Below are positions 43,060 to 56,480 of a DNA stretch of 64,000 nt, in pieces. The DNA lies in assembly GCA_015680685.1 (NCBI GenBank), contig MNCI01014483.1, forward strand, positions 1-64,000. The letters run 5' to 3'. Source of the DNA: Gnetum montanum. Lineage: Eukaryota > Streptophyta > Gnetopsida > Gnetales > Gnetaceae. The notes beneath the pieces are model-generated. The model worked only from the letters and a program-made list of their open reading frames with translations, was not told where the DNA came from and ran no database searches. The translations under genes and the position numbers were made by a program. Each line of letters opens with the position of its first letter. Position 1 is the stretch's first letter.

Positions 43060-45500
43060 TCTTGAATGACATTATAACCTACTATGAATAAATACATGCC
43101 AGGCCTAGTAAGCATCCTTTTATACAATTGCATAAAAGGATGGTGACTAGGCCCTTACTTGAAATTTCTATAACAAAAATTATTTTTGAATATATTCCAA
43201 ATAATCCCAATGTATTGCAATTAAGTTAGATTCCCAAGTTTTGCAACCATATAATAGAACTAGTTGAATAAAATAATATTACATTTGCATATGAATATTT
43301 CATATCTAAATTTATTCTTGTGCAAATTATCAACAAATTTAATATAAAGTACCCATATTATTGAAATCCTCTATGTGATATAATCTTACCAAGAATATTT
43401 ATTTGAAACTATGATGCCTAAATAATCAAATAAGGAGACAATATGAAATTTTTATAACTTAAGATAAAAACCATCATTTTGATTTTGCTAACATTGAATT
43501 TCATCCCAAAGAAAAGAAAAATATCATCTAAAATTTGAAGCATATAGTTCATTTTGAACTTTATTTTTTGCTATGATAACTAAGTCATCATAAACATTAA
43601 AATATTGATAGGAAAATTTCTAACTCTAATAGATTCCAATGCAATAGAAGACATATGTTATTCTAATTCATTAATGAAGATGCTAAATAATGTGGGTAAA
43701 AGTGGACATCCTTTTTTTATTCTAATATGGTTATTTATAATAAATTTGTCATATGTGTTATTATTCAAGAATATAATTTTTATCAAATTATTCAAATTTT
43801 GAATATCAAATATAAGTTCTTTAGGAGTATTAATATGCTTCAATTGCTTCTAAAATTTACATTGAATAACAAAGTAATAAGCTTAATAAAAATCCAAAAA
43901 GTAGACATAAACCTTATTAGATGGTCCTTTAGCTTGATCCATACAATACGTTAACGTAATCAAGTGATCCATTATAGAGTAATGCTACCTAAAACTTGCA
44001 TGTAAGCTTGCCCAAAAATTGTTTAATGCTACCCTACTCTTAAGCATTCTTTAAAGTACATTTCCTAAATATTTTGTAATGAGATGGTTGATCATAATGA
44101 ATCTGTAGTTGTTAAGCTTACTTTTATTACCTTTTCGAAACCATATTAGTATTTTATTGATGCATCAATCCTCTAAATACCCATTCTGTATATTTGAATT
44201 TAAAAGCTTACAAATTTCTATACAAATTATGGTTCCTCCCAATTTAAGCAACTCTACATATAATCTTGAAGTGTTTATTGCATTTTTAGAAGCTAGTTGA
44301 GTGAAGCATACTTCTGTCTTAGCTTGAGTAATGTATAGAGGTAGTGGAGAGGTACAATGAATATGCATACCTTATTCATGTTTAAAAATAGCTTTAAATA
44401 ATTTAAATTTTTTTGAAGAATCAAAATTCTAGTATTTTGGTAAAAACATTATCAAAATATCTTAGGATTCTTCTTATCATATTGAGTTATGTCTTATGCT
44501 TCTTGATAAATTTTCTTTTTTGTCACCAAATAAGATTTTTGTGTATTTTAATGACCTCTAGATCATGATTAGTTCTTTTCACCTATAATTAAGCTGGTTT
44601 ACACTCAATGTCGAACTATAAGTTTTCTTTCCTACCTTCTAACAATGATGTTACATTGGAGGCTACCATTACTAGAATTTCTATAATGATCTTATTGGCT
44701 TCATTGTGAGCCCAAAGTTTATTGATTTCCTCTCTATATTACTGCTATTGATTCTTTGTTGATTTGATATTATATTTTCTTTTACTTCATTTGGCAATCT
44801 TGCATATAGCTTTGTTATTGAAAATAATACAATGGTGTCATGATTCAAGCAAACTATCACTAATAATCAAATTAGAAATTATGTTCAAAATGTCATGAGT
44901 GCAAACGAGTAGGTTAATAAGTGATTTTGCTTGAAATCCTTCAAAAGTATATAGCATAGAATTTGAATATTTGGAAATACGTTTTAGAAGTAAAACATCA
45001 AAAGAATGTAGCTACAAAATTAATTCTTGATCAAATCTATCTATATAAATATTAAAAGAAACATGTGTGCATTAATCATATACCAAATAATTGAAATGTG
45101 CTTCAGAACTTATTCAGAAGCAATGCAAGCATTGAAATCTCCAAATATAAGTAATTTTCTAGTATGGACAAGTTTAGTAATATCATTCCCTAAATATTAA
45201 AATGGGCATTCTTTGGATCATTTTAAACCAAACAAAAAGTGTTTTTAGAACAAAGTAATATAAAGCAAGAAAGGTAAAACCTATTAATTATGACTTTTAA
45301 CCATATATATTGCTTATGATCATCAATGTTATAGTAGTCTACACAATGCATAAACTCATCTCTCACTAAGTGTGTGATACCCCTAAAGACTCCTCCTCAC
45401 TTTCTAGTCTTCTTTATTTTGATTGAATATTTTTTAAAACCTAAATAAAAAACTTTGTGGAATCTTTGACTCCCTCGATAAGTTATTGATTAACCTCAGA
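43060..45500 (-). mobile_element. LINE (non-LTR retrotransposon) remnant, endonuclease and RT
   Basis: Read right to left: an endonuclease word HTRKLLIFGDFNACIASE near 45180-45120, then NKIL.WFRKGN and NNYRFIMI (about 44130), MDHLITLTYCMDQAK and YVYFLDFYQAYYFV (about 43970-43900), then IRIKKGCPLLPTLFSIFINE at 43660-43725. The polymerase site reads NVYDDLVIIAKNK with the D-D pair at 43584-43589, followed by LQILDDIFLFFGMKFNVSK. This is the endonuclease-RT order of LINE elements, which copy RNA at a nicked target. Stops and frameshifts are common. Ends and target duplications were not found, and the clade is not clear to me. Confidence 0.7.
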
Positions 45501-47085
45501 ATTTAACAACATTACTATGTAATGAGTTTTTAATTTATAAAAATGGTATTGTTACATGTTTTGAAAAAAACATATTTTATATAATTTATTGATAATTTTA
45601 AAATTTCTGTTATGCATCTAGTTTATAATTTTGTGAAGGGCTTGATCTATGTATTTGAAAATATGCATGAGCATTATGAACACCACATTTTTATATATTT
45701 AACTTAATCGGAAGATGGATTGGACTCCTTCAAAAAAGTGTATTTGTAGGTTGTGCAAGTTAGGAACCCTTGAAGATTAGTTACATGTGTTTTTGTCTTG
45801 TGTTGTGACTACCCATTGAGATCATTTGAGATAGTGTTACAATGTTACAACAAAAAATTGTTTGCATGCTTATTTTTCCTGCCCTCATTAATGTTTGGTG
45901 TATTTTCAAATTCTATGGTTTTTTTAGATGAAAATGTAATTTCTGTCTAATAAATTGTAAGTTTCTAACATAATAAAGCTTCAATTTTATTTTATATATT
46001 TTGAACTTTAAAAAATTATAGTATATTATGTGTAGGCAACAGCGAGTATGCCCATATGGACTCATTTCCCAAGTTATTGAGATGAATCATAAGTTGACAA
46101 ACAAATAAGACTGACAAAAGAGAAAAGTGGACAAAAAACTGAAGCGTAATTCAGCAAATGTAGATGATTTTTGAGTTATAGGTTAAAAGTTTCATTCAGA
46201 TTTAACACAATTATGCTTTTGGTGCTGGTCATTCTGCATCTTTAGCCAAAAAATTTGTATGGACACTTTTTCCTTGCTTAAAAAACAGAATTAATTTTTT
46301 TTATATGTGCTTCTTACTTTCTAATGGAAAGATGAGTGTCCCTAGGATGAAATATTTTCTATACTAAAAACAGGGATTCATTATAATGCAAGATTCTGTT
46401 AAAAAATATTTATGTGCTGCATTAAAATGCAGAACTTCTATGGAAATCATGCTCTGCAAAGTAAATTCAAGATTGAACCCCAAACTTCTTTAATAGCAAA
46501 ATAACATCTTACGAGATGAAAAATTTGGATTGGTTTTATAGTTTTTTCAAAAATGTTTTTCCAAGGAGAGTGTTTTCGAGTAGCAGAGATTCCTCATGCA
46601 ATATTCAGATGAAAATTCGGAAAGGTATGCTAGGATAAGAGATGTTGTCCTATTAATAAAGCTCCGTCCTAAACACATATTGCTGAATTTCAGGAATGTG
46701 TGAATGTATCGAGATTGGAATAAGAGGATCGTGGATGGTGGTGCAAACAGTGGAAATGACTGTAAGTTGGTAGTACCATTTGTCTACCAGTGATTATTTT
46801 CAAATTAAACTAGGTTGAAGGTCAAGAAAGAAGGATTAGAGTAAGGCAATGAATTTTTGTACCAGTTATACAATGAACTTGCTGTAACATCTCGCTACTA
46901 CTGCTGCTACTACGGCGGCATCGCTTGATTTTAGATGATACACATGCATTTGAGCATTCATGCTGGAGCTATATATTTACTTATCTTCATGATGGTGCTT
47001 CTGTTCCACAGGGATCCCCTGAAATCCATCTCTCCAATTTGGGTTGTTTTTTTCCTTTTGTTTTAACTGTTTCTTTTGTTTTGTA
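45501..47085. other. AT-rich DNA with no recognised gene
   Basis: From about 46500 the composition is more balanced and resembles plant gene-flanking sequence, leading into the AP2/ERF remnant. No exon can be defined. Confidence 0.35.
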
Positions 47086-47325
47086 ATGGCAGCACAATCT
47101 TCTGAGTCTATCCAGGCACACAAAAAGAAGTCTCACAGCTTGAGAGAAGTGAGGTTGAGAAGTCTCACAGCTTGAGAGAAGTGAGGTTGAGAAAATGAGA
47201 AGGATGGCTGGCAGAGATCAGAGTGCCAAAGTCTAGAAAGAAAATCTGGTTAGGTTCATTCTCAAGTGTAGAGCACGCTGCCAGGGCTTTTGATGCTGCA
47301 GCGTATTGTCGTAAAAGATTTTGAT
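47086..47325 (+). pseudogene. AP2/ERF transcription-factor domain, broken by a 32-bp duplication
   Basis: From the ATG at 47086 the frame reads MAAQSSESIQAHKKKSHSLR, then EVRLR. A 32-bp segment starting at 47128 is repeated at 47160, shifting the frame. After the second copy, [18 protein letters not shown] continues as KIWLGSF, then [13 protein letters not shown]. This matches AP2/ERF DNA-binding domains (..W.AEIR.P....R.WLG.F...E.AA.AFD.AA). The stop stands at the position of a conserved Trp (TGG to TGA). After AAYC the usual LRG is lost and a stop follows KRF. It is a fragment of a DREB/ERF-type gene. The reverse-strand frame over the same DNA is a shadow. Confidence 0.75.
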
Positions 47326-48695
47326 CATTCTGATATTGTAATAGCATATCCTGCAATGAAATTGAAATGCTGTCATATAATGCATACGATTGAAAATAAT
47401 ATCTTGGTTTAGTGGTAAGAGTTTGACTTTTTTTAGAAGTCTTATTTTTAGTTAATTGTTTCAATTTACCAGTGTCATATTTTCATTATCAAAATAGGTA
47501 ATACATAAAACTATATAATGTGTTGCCATTAAAGTCCTGCGTTTTGTGTTGTTAGTTGTTTCAATTTGCCAGAGCCCCATTTTGGTGCTACCATAAATTG
47601 AGAAATAGGATCTAATTGACAAATTGCAGCCTTTTTTCTAAATTACATCCTAAAAATCTGAACAAATTAGTGCAAGAATCAGAGTAAAATCGTAAATACC
47701 AGAAAAATAGAGCAATTATATCCATCATACTGGTAGCTGCATTTTCTATTTTTTTTAATCTAAGAGCTCAGTTTTGCATTGTGATATATCTCAGATCTTG
47801 TAATTAATCGCAGATTTTTCAAACTATGAGTGCTACTATTCCAAAAATAAAAACTGAGAAAATATAAATGGAGTGGGAATTCTGATCAGATATAGTGGGA
47901 AGAAAACCATTGCAAAAATAAAATTTAAAAATTCCAATTGGAGGAAGAAGAATTGAAAGCAGAGGCAATTAGAAAAGGACAACAATAAGAATTTCAATCT
48001 AAACCATGGAAAAATATATCTATTGCCAAGATAAAAATAAAAATATTGACTTGAAGTGAAAATACAAAGCAGTGGAGAACAAAAACATTATCAAAATATA
48101 TAGCTTCCTGGAACCTTAAGAAAAGTTCACTTTTCCTATAAGCTTATAGATCCTGCCTGTTTATATGCTGGTAAAGGTATTTATTAATATGAACTGTGAG
48201 GTTTAAATGCAAGTGGGAATTTCACATTGTTTTAACATTTTAAAGTATTTTAGACTTTTATATAGAATCTGTTAAATGAGGAAATTACCTGAGGTCATTA
48301 TAGATACATGTATATCTCTATTATGTATATATCTATAAAAATTATTATGATAAAACACATAGGTGATTCGAAATTTATGGCCAACAGTATATAATGCATT
48401 TAGCAGGAAAGAGAAAGATGATATTTTCTTACAATGTCTGTGTTAAACATAAGTAAGATATTATAGTTATAAATTTATCTGTTTTTTGTAAATGTTGTAA
48501 GACCAAATATTAATTGATGTTTAAAAACTCTGAAATATTTAACAAGGACTTCACTTACAATTTCAATATTATGACTTAAACGTCTGCTGTAAACCTGTCC
48601 TTTAAAAATTTCATTAATAATAACTCAACCATCCTATTTTAGATGGTAATTATCCCTCTCCAAATCTCTTAACACCATCTTTATTCAACTTCAGG
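47326..48695. other. AT-rich DNA with no recognised gene
   Basis: Nothing was recognised. It might be non-coding DNA carried with the AP2/ERF fragment. Confidence 0.35.
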
Positions 48696-48791
48696 ACATC
48701 GGATAGAGCTAAACACCCGTTATGAAATCATGGTATGTTTCACCTTTTAAGAACATCGGATAGTGCTAAACACCCGTTATGAAATCATGGT
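48696..48791. repeat. 39-bp direct repeat, two copies 57 bp apart
   Basis: ACATCGGATAG followed by GCTAAACACCCGTTATG and AAATCATGGT occurs at 48696-48734 and 48753-48791 with one mismatch. Confidence 0.85.
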
Positions 48792-51297
48792 TGACAATGT
48801 TTCGTCTCTTAATCAAGGAAGTATAGATAAATATACAGTTCGTGTTCCCATCATCCAGAATTCCGGATTCAAGTATTTCAAAAGCGTACGCAATCTGTGC
48901 ATGCATAATAAAGAATGCAAGTTTGACCCATTCCCATTCCCTCTCCCACTTGTCAGTCCGAGGTGTTGAAAGGGATGGATGTGTCGGTCACAGGTATTCA
49001 AAGGGATCATGTCAGTCTAATCATCTGCAAGGGCAACATCAAACTGTCAACTTCCACGAAACTAGGGCTCTTGCAAGGGCTCTTGCACTGTCACCTTACT
49101 AATGGCAGGGGTTAGTTTTGTTGGAAGATGTTCCTATAATGGGTTGTTGGGCTGTCATTTGGAATTCCTTTAACCAAAACATGCTAATAACATTGATACG
49201 TTATTGTCCTTATCCTTTATCTTTCAACTTTTTGATGGGATGCTAGTCAAAGAGAGCAATCACCATCCCTTGCCAGTGATTGAATAAGCAGTGCTTAAGC
49301 ATTTGATCAGGCACTTGAGCACAATTTCAAGAAAGGAACCAATTTAGAATGGCCACCATTTTTGTAGTGACTCTATGTGATTGAGGCACCAATCTTTGTC
49401 CTGGCATAAAGTGGCCTTAGACTTTAAAAAATGGTGCATAAGTTTATGGCCTTAGACTTTAAAAAATGGTGCATAAGTTTTAGTAGAGGTAGCTGCCCTA
49501 TGTGGAAGGCATTCATGAATTTTAATTTTCATTGGATGTAAATGCTGATATCAAAAGTGCACAGCTTTCATATGAGTTCAACAGCAAGACTTAAGATATC
49601 ACTGAGTTCAAAGGAAAGCTTTGATATGAGTTCAACAGCAACACCTAAGCTTTGATATGAGTTCAACCGCAACACCTAAGATATCACAAATCACTTCAAT
49701 TGAATGGCAACACTGATATCACCAATTACTTCACTTGAATGCAAAGTTGATCTCTATATTTCAAGGTCTCACTTTCATTTAATGCATAAACTTATGGTTA
49801 AGGATATCATGTTTTTAAAATTTGCATTTTTACTTTTCCTTGCACTTGATCTTGAGAACAGGTTGTTACACTTGCACTTGAGAAAGGATCAACATTCTCA
49901 ACATCAATTTTCTAGTTGGGTATGAGATTTTTATGTTCTACTTTTTCCACCCATGATATTACTTTATTAAAATATTTTAAGTTTTTAAGTTTCTTCTGTA
50001 TAAAGACGTTGCGTTGTCCTCAAGAATAAAGAACTGGGTATATTTATAATTTGTTGTCATAATATATCCACAAATTTTTTGGACTATATGGTGTCTGGGT
50101 AACTTTGGCGACATGAATTTCTTTGCTGCATGACTGGCATCTGTGTTTCATTTTCAAAATCATAGTAGAGGTCAGAGCTTTGGAATACGGTGAAAGCCAT
50201 GGCTTCCAAGTTGCTTCCCAAGGACCTAGATTTGTAGGTGGGACTTACAGCATTCAGGATTTCCATACATCATGTTTTGGTTTTCCCTATTTTTACATAG
50301 GTATGTGTTAGAGTCCTTTTCTTGGTTTTTAGTTTTTACATATGTATGTGGTAGAGAGAGGATACTTGAGTTGCACTTATCTTTGAAGTTTTCGTTATCG
50401 TAATAGCATTTTTTTAGTTAATACAAGAATTACAGTGGCATTGATTTGTGGTGCCTTGAGGGTAGGGTTTATTTTTATGTGGAAACAGTTGCTCATCTTT
50501 CAGGTTCCAAAATGTGAAACGGTTATCACAAGGACACAGTTTTATAATCTCCGTAAATAATCTCTCTAGTTTGAAAACGTAGAGAATTTTTATTATTTTC
50601 ACTTATTTATCACTTTTAAATGAAGAAATTGCTTTATTTTTCCCGGTATTTATTTTCCTTATCCTATCCTGTAGGCTTTCTCCATTACCGTTGTTCTTGT
50701 GTTACAGTTATTCTTGTGTGTTAACTTTTACTGGTGTGTTTCCAGTATTTGGTATTTCAGCATAACTTGTAATATTTGTTAAAGTATGCATTCATCTTTG
50801 CAATTTCCATAGATTTTAGTTTGTTGGCCAGATCTATAACAGCTTTTCATAAAAGGATTGTAAATAGATATTCAAGAATATTATAAAAGAAAAAGTTAAG
50901 AACTTAATTTAATGAATTTATTTAGCCTAATAGGAAACATTAAAACATAGATGTAAAAATTGCTCAGGAGAAAAATTGTTAATTCCTAAATTTAGAATCT
51001 ATTGAATAAATTTAAGGGTTCAAACCTTACACCAAAACATAAGAAGAATCCTATAAAAACAAATAGTGAAATGCAAATCAATTGAAGAGATTCCCATAGC
51101 ATGTCATTTACTGGATGTAATAAAATCCTTGAATAAAGTAGCATCAAATTATATGATTTATAAGACTATTCATTTTTTTCAAGTGCATATGATGTGGATG
51201 TATATAGATGGATGAAATATCTTTCAAGCATTCAGGGATATCTTGGTGTTGTGCATATCCTAAATGTTTAAGACTATGTTATTTCAATTTTTAATAG
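48792..51297. other. Mixed-composition DNA without a defined gene; short tandem duplications
   Basis: A 35-bp tandem duplication lies at 49413-49480 (GGCCTTAGACTTTAAAAAAT core). Three copies of an AGCTTTGATATGAGTTCAAC word occur at about 49566-49680. Stretches near 48840-49100 and 50160-50290 have more balanced composition and short open frames (for example ALEYGESHGFQVASQGPRFV) that could be old exons, but I cannot name them. Confidence 0.35.
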
Positions 51298-54292
51298 ATG
51301 GCTCATGGAATAGATCTTGCTTGGGAACATATTGATTTTCAAGATCCTATGAAAAAGGATTCAGTTAAAACTAAATGCAAATATTATGTTAAAAAAAAAG
51401 ATTCTAGGGTGAATGGGGTCAAATATCATCTTAGAAATATGCCAACGGATGATAGTGCTATTTGCCCACATGTGCCTCTTCAGGTTGAAGAATAAATAAA
51501 ACTTATCTAATGCAAAGGGAAAACAAGAAAGAAAACAAGAATTTCTTGTAGAGCATCAAATTGAAAAGGTAGGTGGACAAGTATCTCATATTGAACATGT
51601 TCTTGGTATGAGTCATGTGAGAGATAAACCAATGGATGCATTTGAACGTTTGGGAGCTCTTAGTAATAGTGGATCTTCTAATGACAATGCTGCAACTTTT
51701 CCTTTCATACAAGAAGAAATATTGTTTGTCCTATTTCTTCCTATACCCCTATTCATCCTTCCATTGATTCTTTTAACTATCAAACAACACATGGACGACT
51801 TGTTGGTGTTACTCCATCATCCACAAGGCTTGGTGCACAACAAACTATTTATGCCAGCTTTATAGTGAATAAAGATTGTGTTAAACAAATAAAAAAAGTG
51901 TGGGCACATGTATTTTAGAAAGTTTTAATGTTTAAATTATTTATATAGAAATTAAAAAAAATTTAACTAAAAATTTAGTTTTCTTTACTCTTTAACAAAT
52001 TTATTTTTTATATGGTAGTACACTAATTGGGATTTTACTTATTGCTTGTAGGTGTTTTTTACTCATGGATTGTAATTGCATATATATAATAGTCTTTTGT
52101 TTCAATGTGCATTTGAGATGATTGAAGTGTGTGGACCTAGAAACTACAGTTCACCTTCATATTATCACATGAGGGCATCCTTGTTACAAGAATGTAAGGA
52201 TGATATTGCTACAATGATGGAAGAGGAAAAGCAAGCTTGGGATATATTAGGTTGTAGCATCATGTGTGATGGTTGAATAGATCGAAGAAATAGGACTCTT
52301 TTGAATATCATGCCGGGATCAATATATGATACTGTATTCTTGAGGTCCATCAATGCATTTGAAAAATTTAATAACCATGAATATTTGTATGAGGTTTTCA
52401 AAAATGCTATAGAAAAGGTGGGACCTACAAAGGTAGTGCAAGAAAGAAACTATCAAAATTAATGTATTTCTCATTTTTAGATTTATTTGTATTGGTATAC
52501 ATTTCTATTAGTTAATTTAAAACTTTTATTTTCTTTAGGTTATCACTCATAATGCTAGTGCCTTCAAATCAATAGGAGTTGTATTGATGAGTAAATATAA
52601 ACACATTTACTAGATGCCATGTGTTGCACATTACATTGATCTTTTATTAGAACATTTGGTTGCTAAATTTCCATGGGTGTCCAAGGTAAATATTTTGTTT
52701 CTTTAATTTTTTAATTGTTTTTTAGATGTATTTTACACATTTTAAGTATTATTATGCTATTTACTAAATTTCAGGTGATACAAAAAGCAAAATTGAACTC
52801 AAAATTAATCTCTAGTCATCACCTTTTACATGATCTCTTTCTCAAGTTTTCAAATGGAAAAGAAATATTGTGGCTAGGGACAACTCATTTTGTTGCTAAT
52901 TTCATATTATTGGAAAACATAATTGAATATAGATCTGCTTGGATGAGTACATTTGATTGCTCAATATGGAGATTTGATAAAACTTTTGAAGTCTTTCAAA
53001 AGTTCAATGAGGCAAATATTGTAACTTCTATTGTTTATGACATAGTTCAAGCACCAAGAAAAATTTTGTACGAGGCAAATGTTACAATACTGGTATATTT
53101 TTCAAACTCTTTATTGATTATTTGTGATTTTCATGTATTTAAATTTTTATTTTTACTCTAAGTTAATATGCATGATTAGGTTGTTAGGCCATTGGTCAAG
53201 GTTCTTCGAATTATGGATGGAGATAAACCTTTAATGGCTTATATTTATGAGGCTATGGATAGAGGAAAGTTAGCCATTTTGTCTTTTCTAAATAGAAATA
53301 AATTAGAGCCTAGGTATTCAACAATTTTAAAGATAATTGATAAAAGGTGAGTTGCTTATATCATACATATTTTATGTATAATTATTCTAAAATCATATTT
53401 TAATATTTTATGATTAACTATTGGATTATAGATGTTATCAGCTTCACAATCTTTTGTATTTTGCTACATATATTCATAATCCCTTATTTGGATTTGGAAA
53501 CGTTCTTGATTAGAAAGAAGATTATGAATTAAAAGATGATTTGCAAAAGTTACTAGACAAATTTATCACTGATATTGATACAAGTGTAGTAATAATGCTT
53601 CAAGATGAGAAGTACAAAACAAAGACTGATATCCAATTTAGTAGAAAAGTTGCAGAAAAGTCAAGAAATTCACTTACACTAGGTAATTAAGAATTGTATA
53701 TTAAATTAGGAATTCTACTATGGCACTAGAAAAATACTAATTAATTTTTTATATTTTCCTTTTGCATAGTAAAATGGTGGAATAAATTTGGAATAGATAC
53801 ATTAGAGTTGCAAAATCTTGCCAAGTGCATTGTTTCTCAACCATGTAGTGCATAAAGTAAGTTGTATTTTAATTTTATTTTCAATTTGGTTATTTTTAAA
53901 TTCTAGATAGATTATTTTTATAAGTTCTTATGTTTTTATGTTTTCAGCATGTAGTGAAATTGGAATGTATTTGAACATATACACTCTAAAAAGCATTGCA
54001 GGTTTACATCTCAATAGGTAAATGATTTATGGTATGTACATTACAACTTGAAAGCTTATTTGAAATAGCTAGGAATAGTTAATTATGATGATTTGGATAT
54101 AGATGATATTCATCCCTCTTTGCTTACTATAGAATGGATTGTTGATGATCTTGTTAATGATGATGATGGAGTTGAAGTTGATCCTTCAAATGATCTGGAT
54201 GACTTCCTTGATGACATGTCTCTTTCTACAATGTTTACTCGATGTCTAGCTCAAGTAGATCCATTACCTATAGTGAGACCAATGTCATCTTA
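51298..54292 (+). pseudogene. hAT-family transposase gene with introns, decayed
   Basis: Exons can be read between GT-AG borders: a BED-type finger exon (51298-51495; KCKYYVKK...YHLRNM, one Cys lost), 52052-52432 (DUF659-like, GCSIMCDG*IDRRNRTLLN), 52539-52685 (VITHNASAFKSIG, HIY*MPCVAHYIDLLLEHL), 52775-53092 (FSNGKEILWLGTTHFVANFI), 53180-53346 (VVRPLVKVLRIMDGDKPLMA, YIYEAMDRGKLA), 53432-53692, 53770-53856 (VKWWNKFGIDTLELQNLAK) and 53948-54292 (NIYTLKSIAG, NDLWYVHYNLKAYLK). This is the order of plant hAT transposases, ending in the C-terminal dimerisation region. Stops at conserved Trp codons (both become TGA or TAG) and a frameshift near 54020 disable it. Terminal inverted repeats were not identified. 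It could also be a domesticated hAT-derived host gene copy. Confidence 0.8.
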
Positions 54293-56329
54293 AGCAATTC
54301 ATCATGAAAATGAATGTTAAGATTTGAATAAGATAGGTGCATCTACATCACATGTGCAGGAGCATCATTTTGATATTTATTTAGAATTGCATGATGAGCA
54401 AGGATTAGAAAATCCTAATGATACCATTTATAAAATTAAAAAAAAAAACTACTAGTTTTAGCAATCCTAGAATACAATGTTGTATGGATTGCATATTTTT
54501 GATTCTCTTTTAAATAGTAGTCTTTGTTTCTGTGTTCTTTTTTCTTGCAAAAAGTAGCAATGTTTTAGAACTAAAAATATCTATAAGAAGACAGGAGACT
54601 TTGTTTTATGCATTACTCTATCTTGTTTTGAAATAGTTCAAGCTATTTTTAGATATTTTCTTAACTTATGATTTAGTTTGATAGCTTTTGCATAATAATT
54701 AAACATCTATCCTTAATGAATATCATTCTATTCTGAGACAATTAACTACCAATTTATTGAAATTTTTGAATAAAGTATTTAATATGCATTTTCTCTATCA
54801 GATTTAGAGTTTCTGTGCAGGTGCCACTTTAAGGTTTTTCTGGTCATGATACCTATTACATAGTTACCAAGTATTTTGATGAGTTTTTGCAGAGTTTGTG
54901 TGTATGTACCACTTTAAGGTTTTATTTCTCATGATACCTTTTACAAACAATTTTCATGATGATTGATTACTATCTTAGGGGCTTATCTTTCATATTCTTG
55001 ATGAGGTGCTAATCAAAGAAAGGTGTCTAAATCTCACAATTGCTTACTATTTCAAAAAAAAAAACTGTGAACAAACCATAGCATTTTAAAAGTTAGAACA
55101 AATTTTCATGAAGACTTGTTTTCTTAGTAATAGAGTAGTTTTTCAAGTCATAAAAATTTTTAAAGTTTAAATTTAAATTAAAAAAATTTTAGATGAGGTT
55201 TTTTTCTAAACAAAAAACATGTTTTTAATTTCTATATTCTATTTTTGCTTCTAACTAAACATTTTCATAAAAGAGGTTTGGAAGACATTCCATTCTATTT
55301 CATTAGGACAAGCCTAGAATGATGATGGGGCTTGATGGACTTTCATTTTCTATTCTTTTTCCAAGAATATTATTTAATGTTCCAAGTTTGGTTGATTCTT
55401 TCTAGAAACCAAAAATCTTATTAAAACACATAAACAATACATTAACATCAAAGACACCCTACTTCATAAATTAGAGAACCAAATGTAAAATATAGTACAT
55501 CATGATTTCAATTTACTAATGAAAGAAATGAAAGAAAGAAAAGGTTCAATGGTATTGGAGGTGTCAATACTAATTTTTATCTTTGCAATGAATCATATAA
55601 AACCTTCCCTCTAAGGTAAGAAAAAGGTCAAGCATTGCCTTTTATCAAAAAGTATCTTTTTAGGTTTTCACTTCCAATAAGTGACTTCCTATGAATTAAA
55701 ATAAATAAAAAGGAAATTTGAATTACAAATGATAGAAAAATATATATCTTCTATAATAAATTAAGGAATAGTACAATAAGAGTCCTTCCATACACATAAG
55801 GAAGTAAATAGAGAATTGATATTCTTAGACTACTTTCTTCTCTTACCATGAACATGAAATAAAAAGTTCATATAAAAGTTCAACTTTATCTTGAAAAGGA
55901 AAAATAATTTTAGTTCATGTTAAAATATTTCTAAGAGAAAATAAATTTTAAAGTTTTTTTCTTAAGAAACTTTTATTATCAATTTTTTGGCCAAAAGTTT
56001 CATGTAAGGCTTTTATCTTTCATTTTTCTTCAACTAGTGAGATTTAAGGGAAAGATATTTGTCTTTTATTTCTTCCATATTTATTAAAGCTGAGAAGCTT
56101 TCCTTATTTTGTGTTGTTAATAGATAATATTTCCTAAGAGTGGCCAATGGTTTAAGTAACATCCTTCAGAAAATAACTAATGAAAAATTTAAAGATGGAA
56201 AGCTTGAAAATACACTTATTTTAGAACCATAATAGCTATTTTGCTAGTAACCATCATATTCCAATTTCAAATGTTTTTCTTCATACTAATTCATTAACAC
56301 TAAAACAATTAAAAGATGATCCAAAAATA
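54293..56329. other. AT-rich DNA with no recognised gene
   Basis: Nothing was recognised. Near 54830 and 54910 the words CCACTTTAAGGTTTT and CATGATACCT...TTACA are repeated, so a short duplicated tract is present. Confidence 0.4.
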
Positions 56330-56480
56330 CTAATTCATTCATAATTTATGCACTAATAATGTTTCTTTTTGTGTTTGCTTTGCATTTGTCTTATTACATG
56401 TCATGTATAATGTTGAATGTAACATATATTTAAATTTGCTATGACATCCAAAAATGAGATGTCACAAGTGATATTTGAAA
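56330..56480. repeat. Dispersed repeat, copy 2
   Basis: It matches 39530-39690 in the same orientation (ATAATGTTGAATGTAACATA, GACATCCAAAAATGAGATGTC). Confidence 0.5.

Noticed and set aside
47165-47464. 99-codon reverse-strand frame
   Set aside because: The forward strand carries clear AP2/ERF motifs in another frame, so the reverse frame is a shadow.
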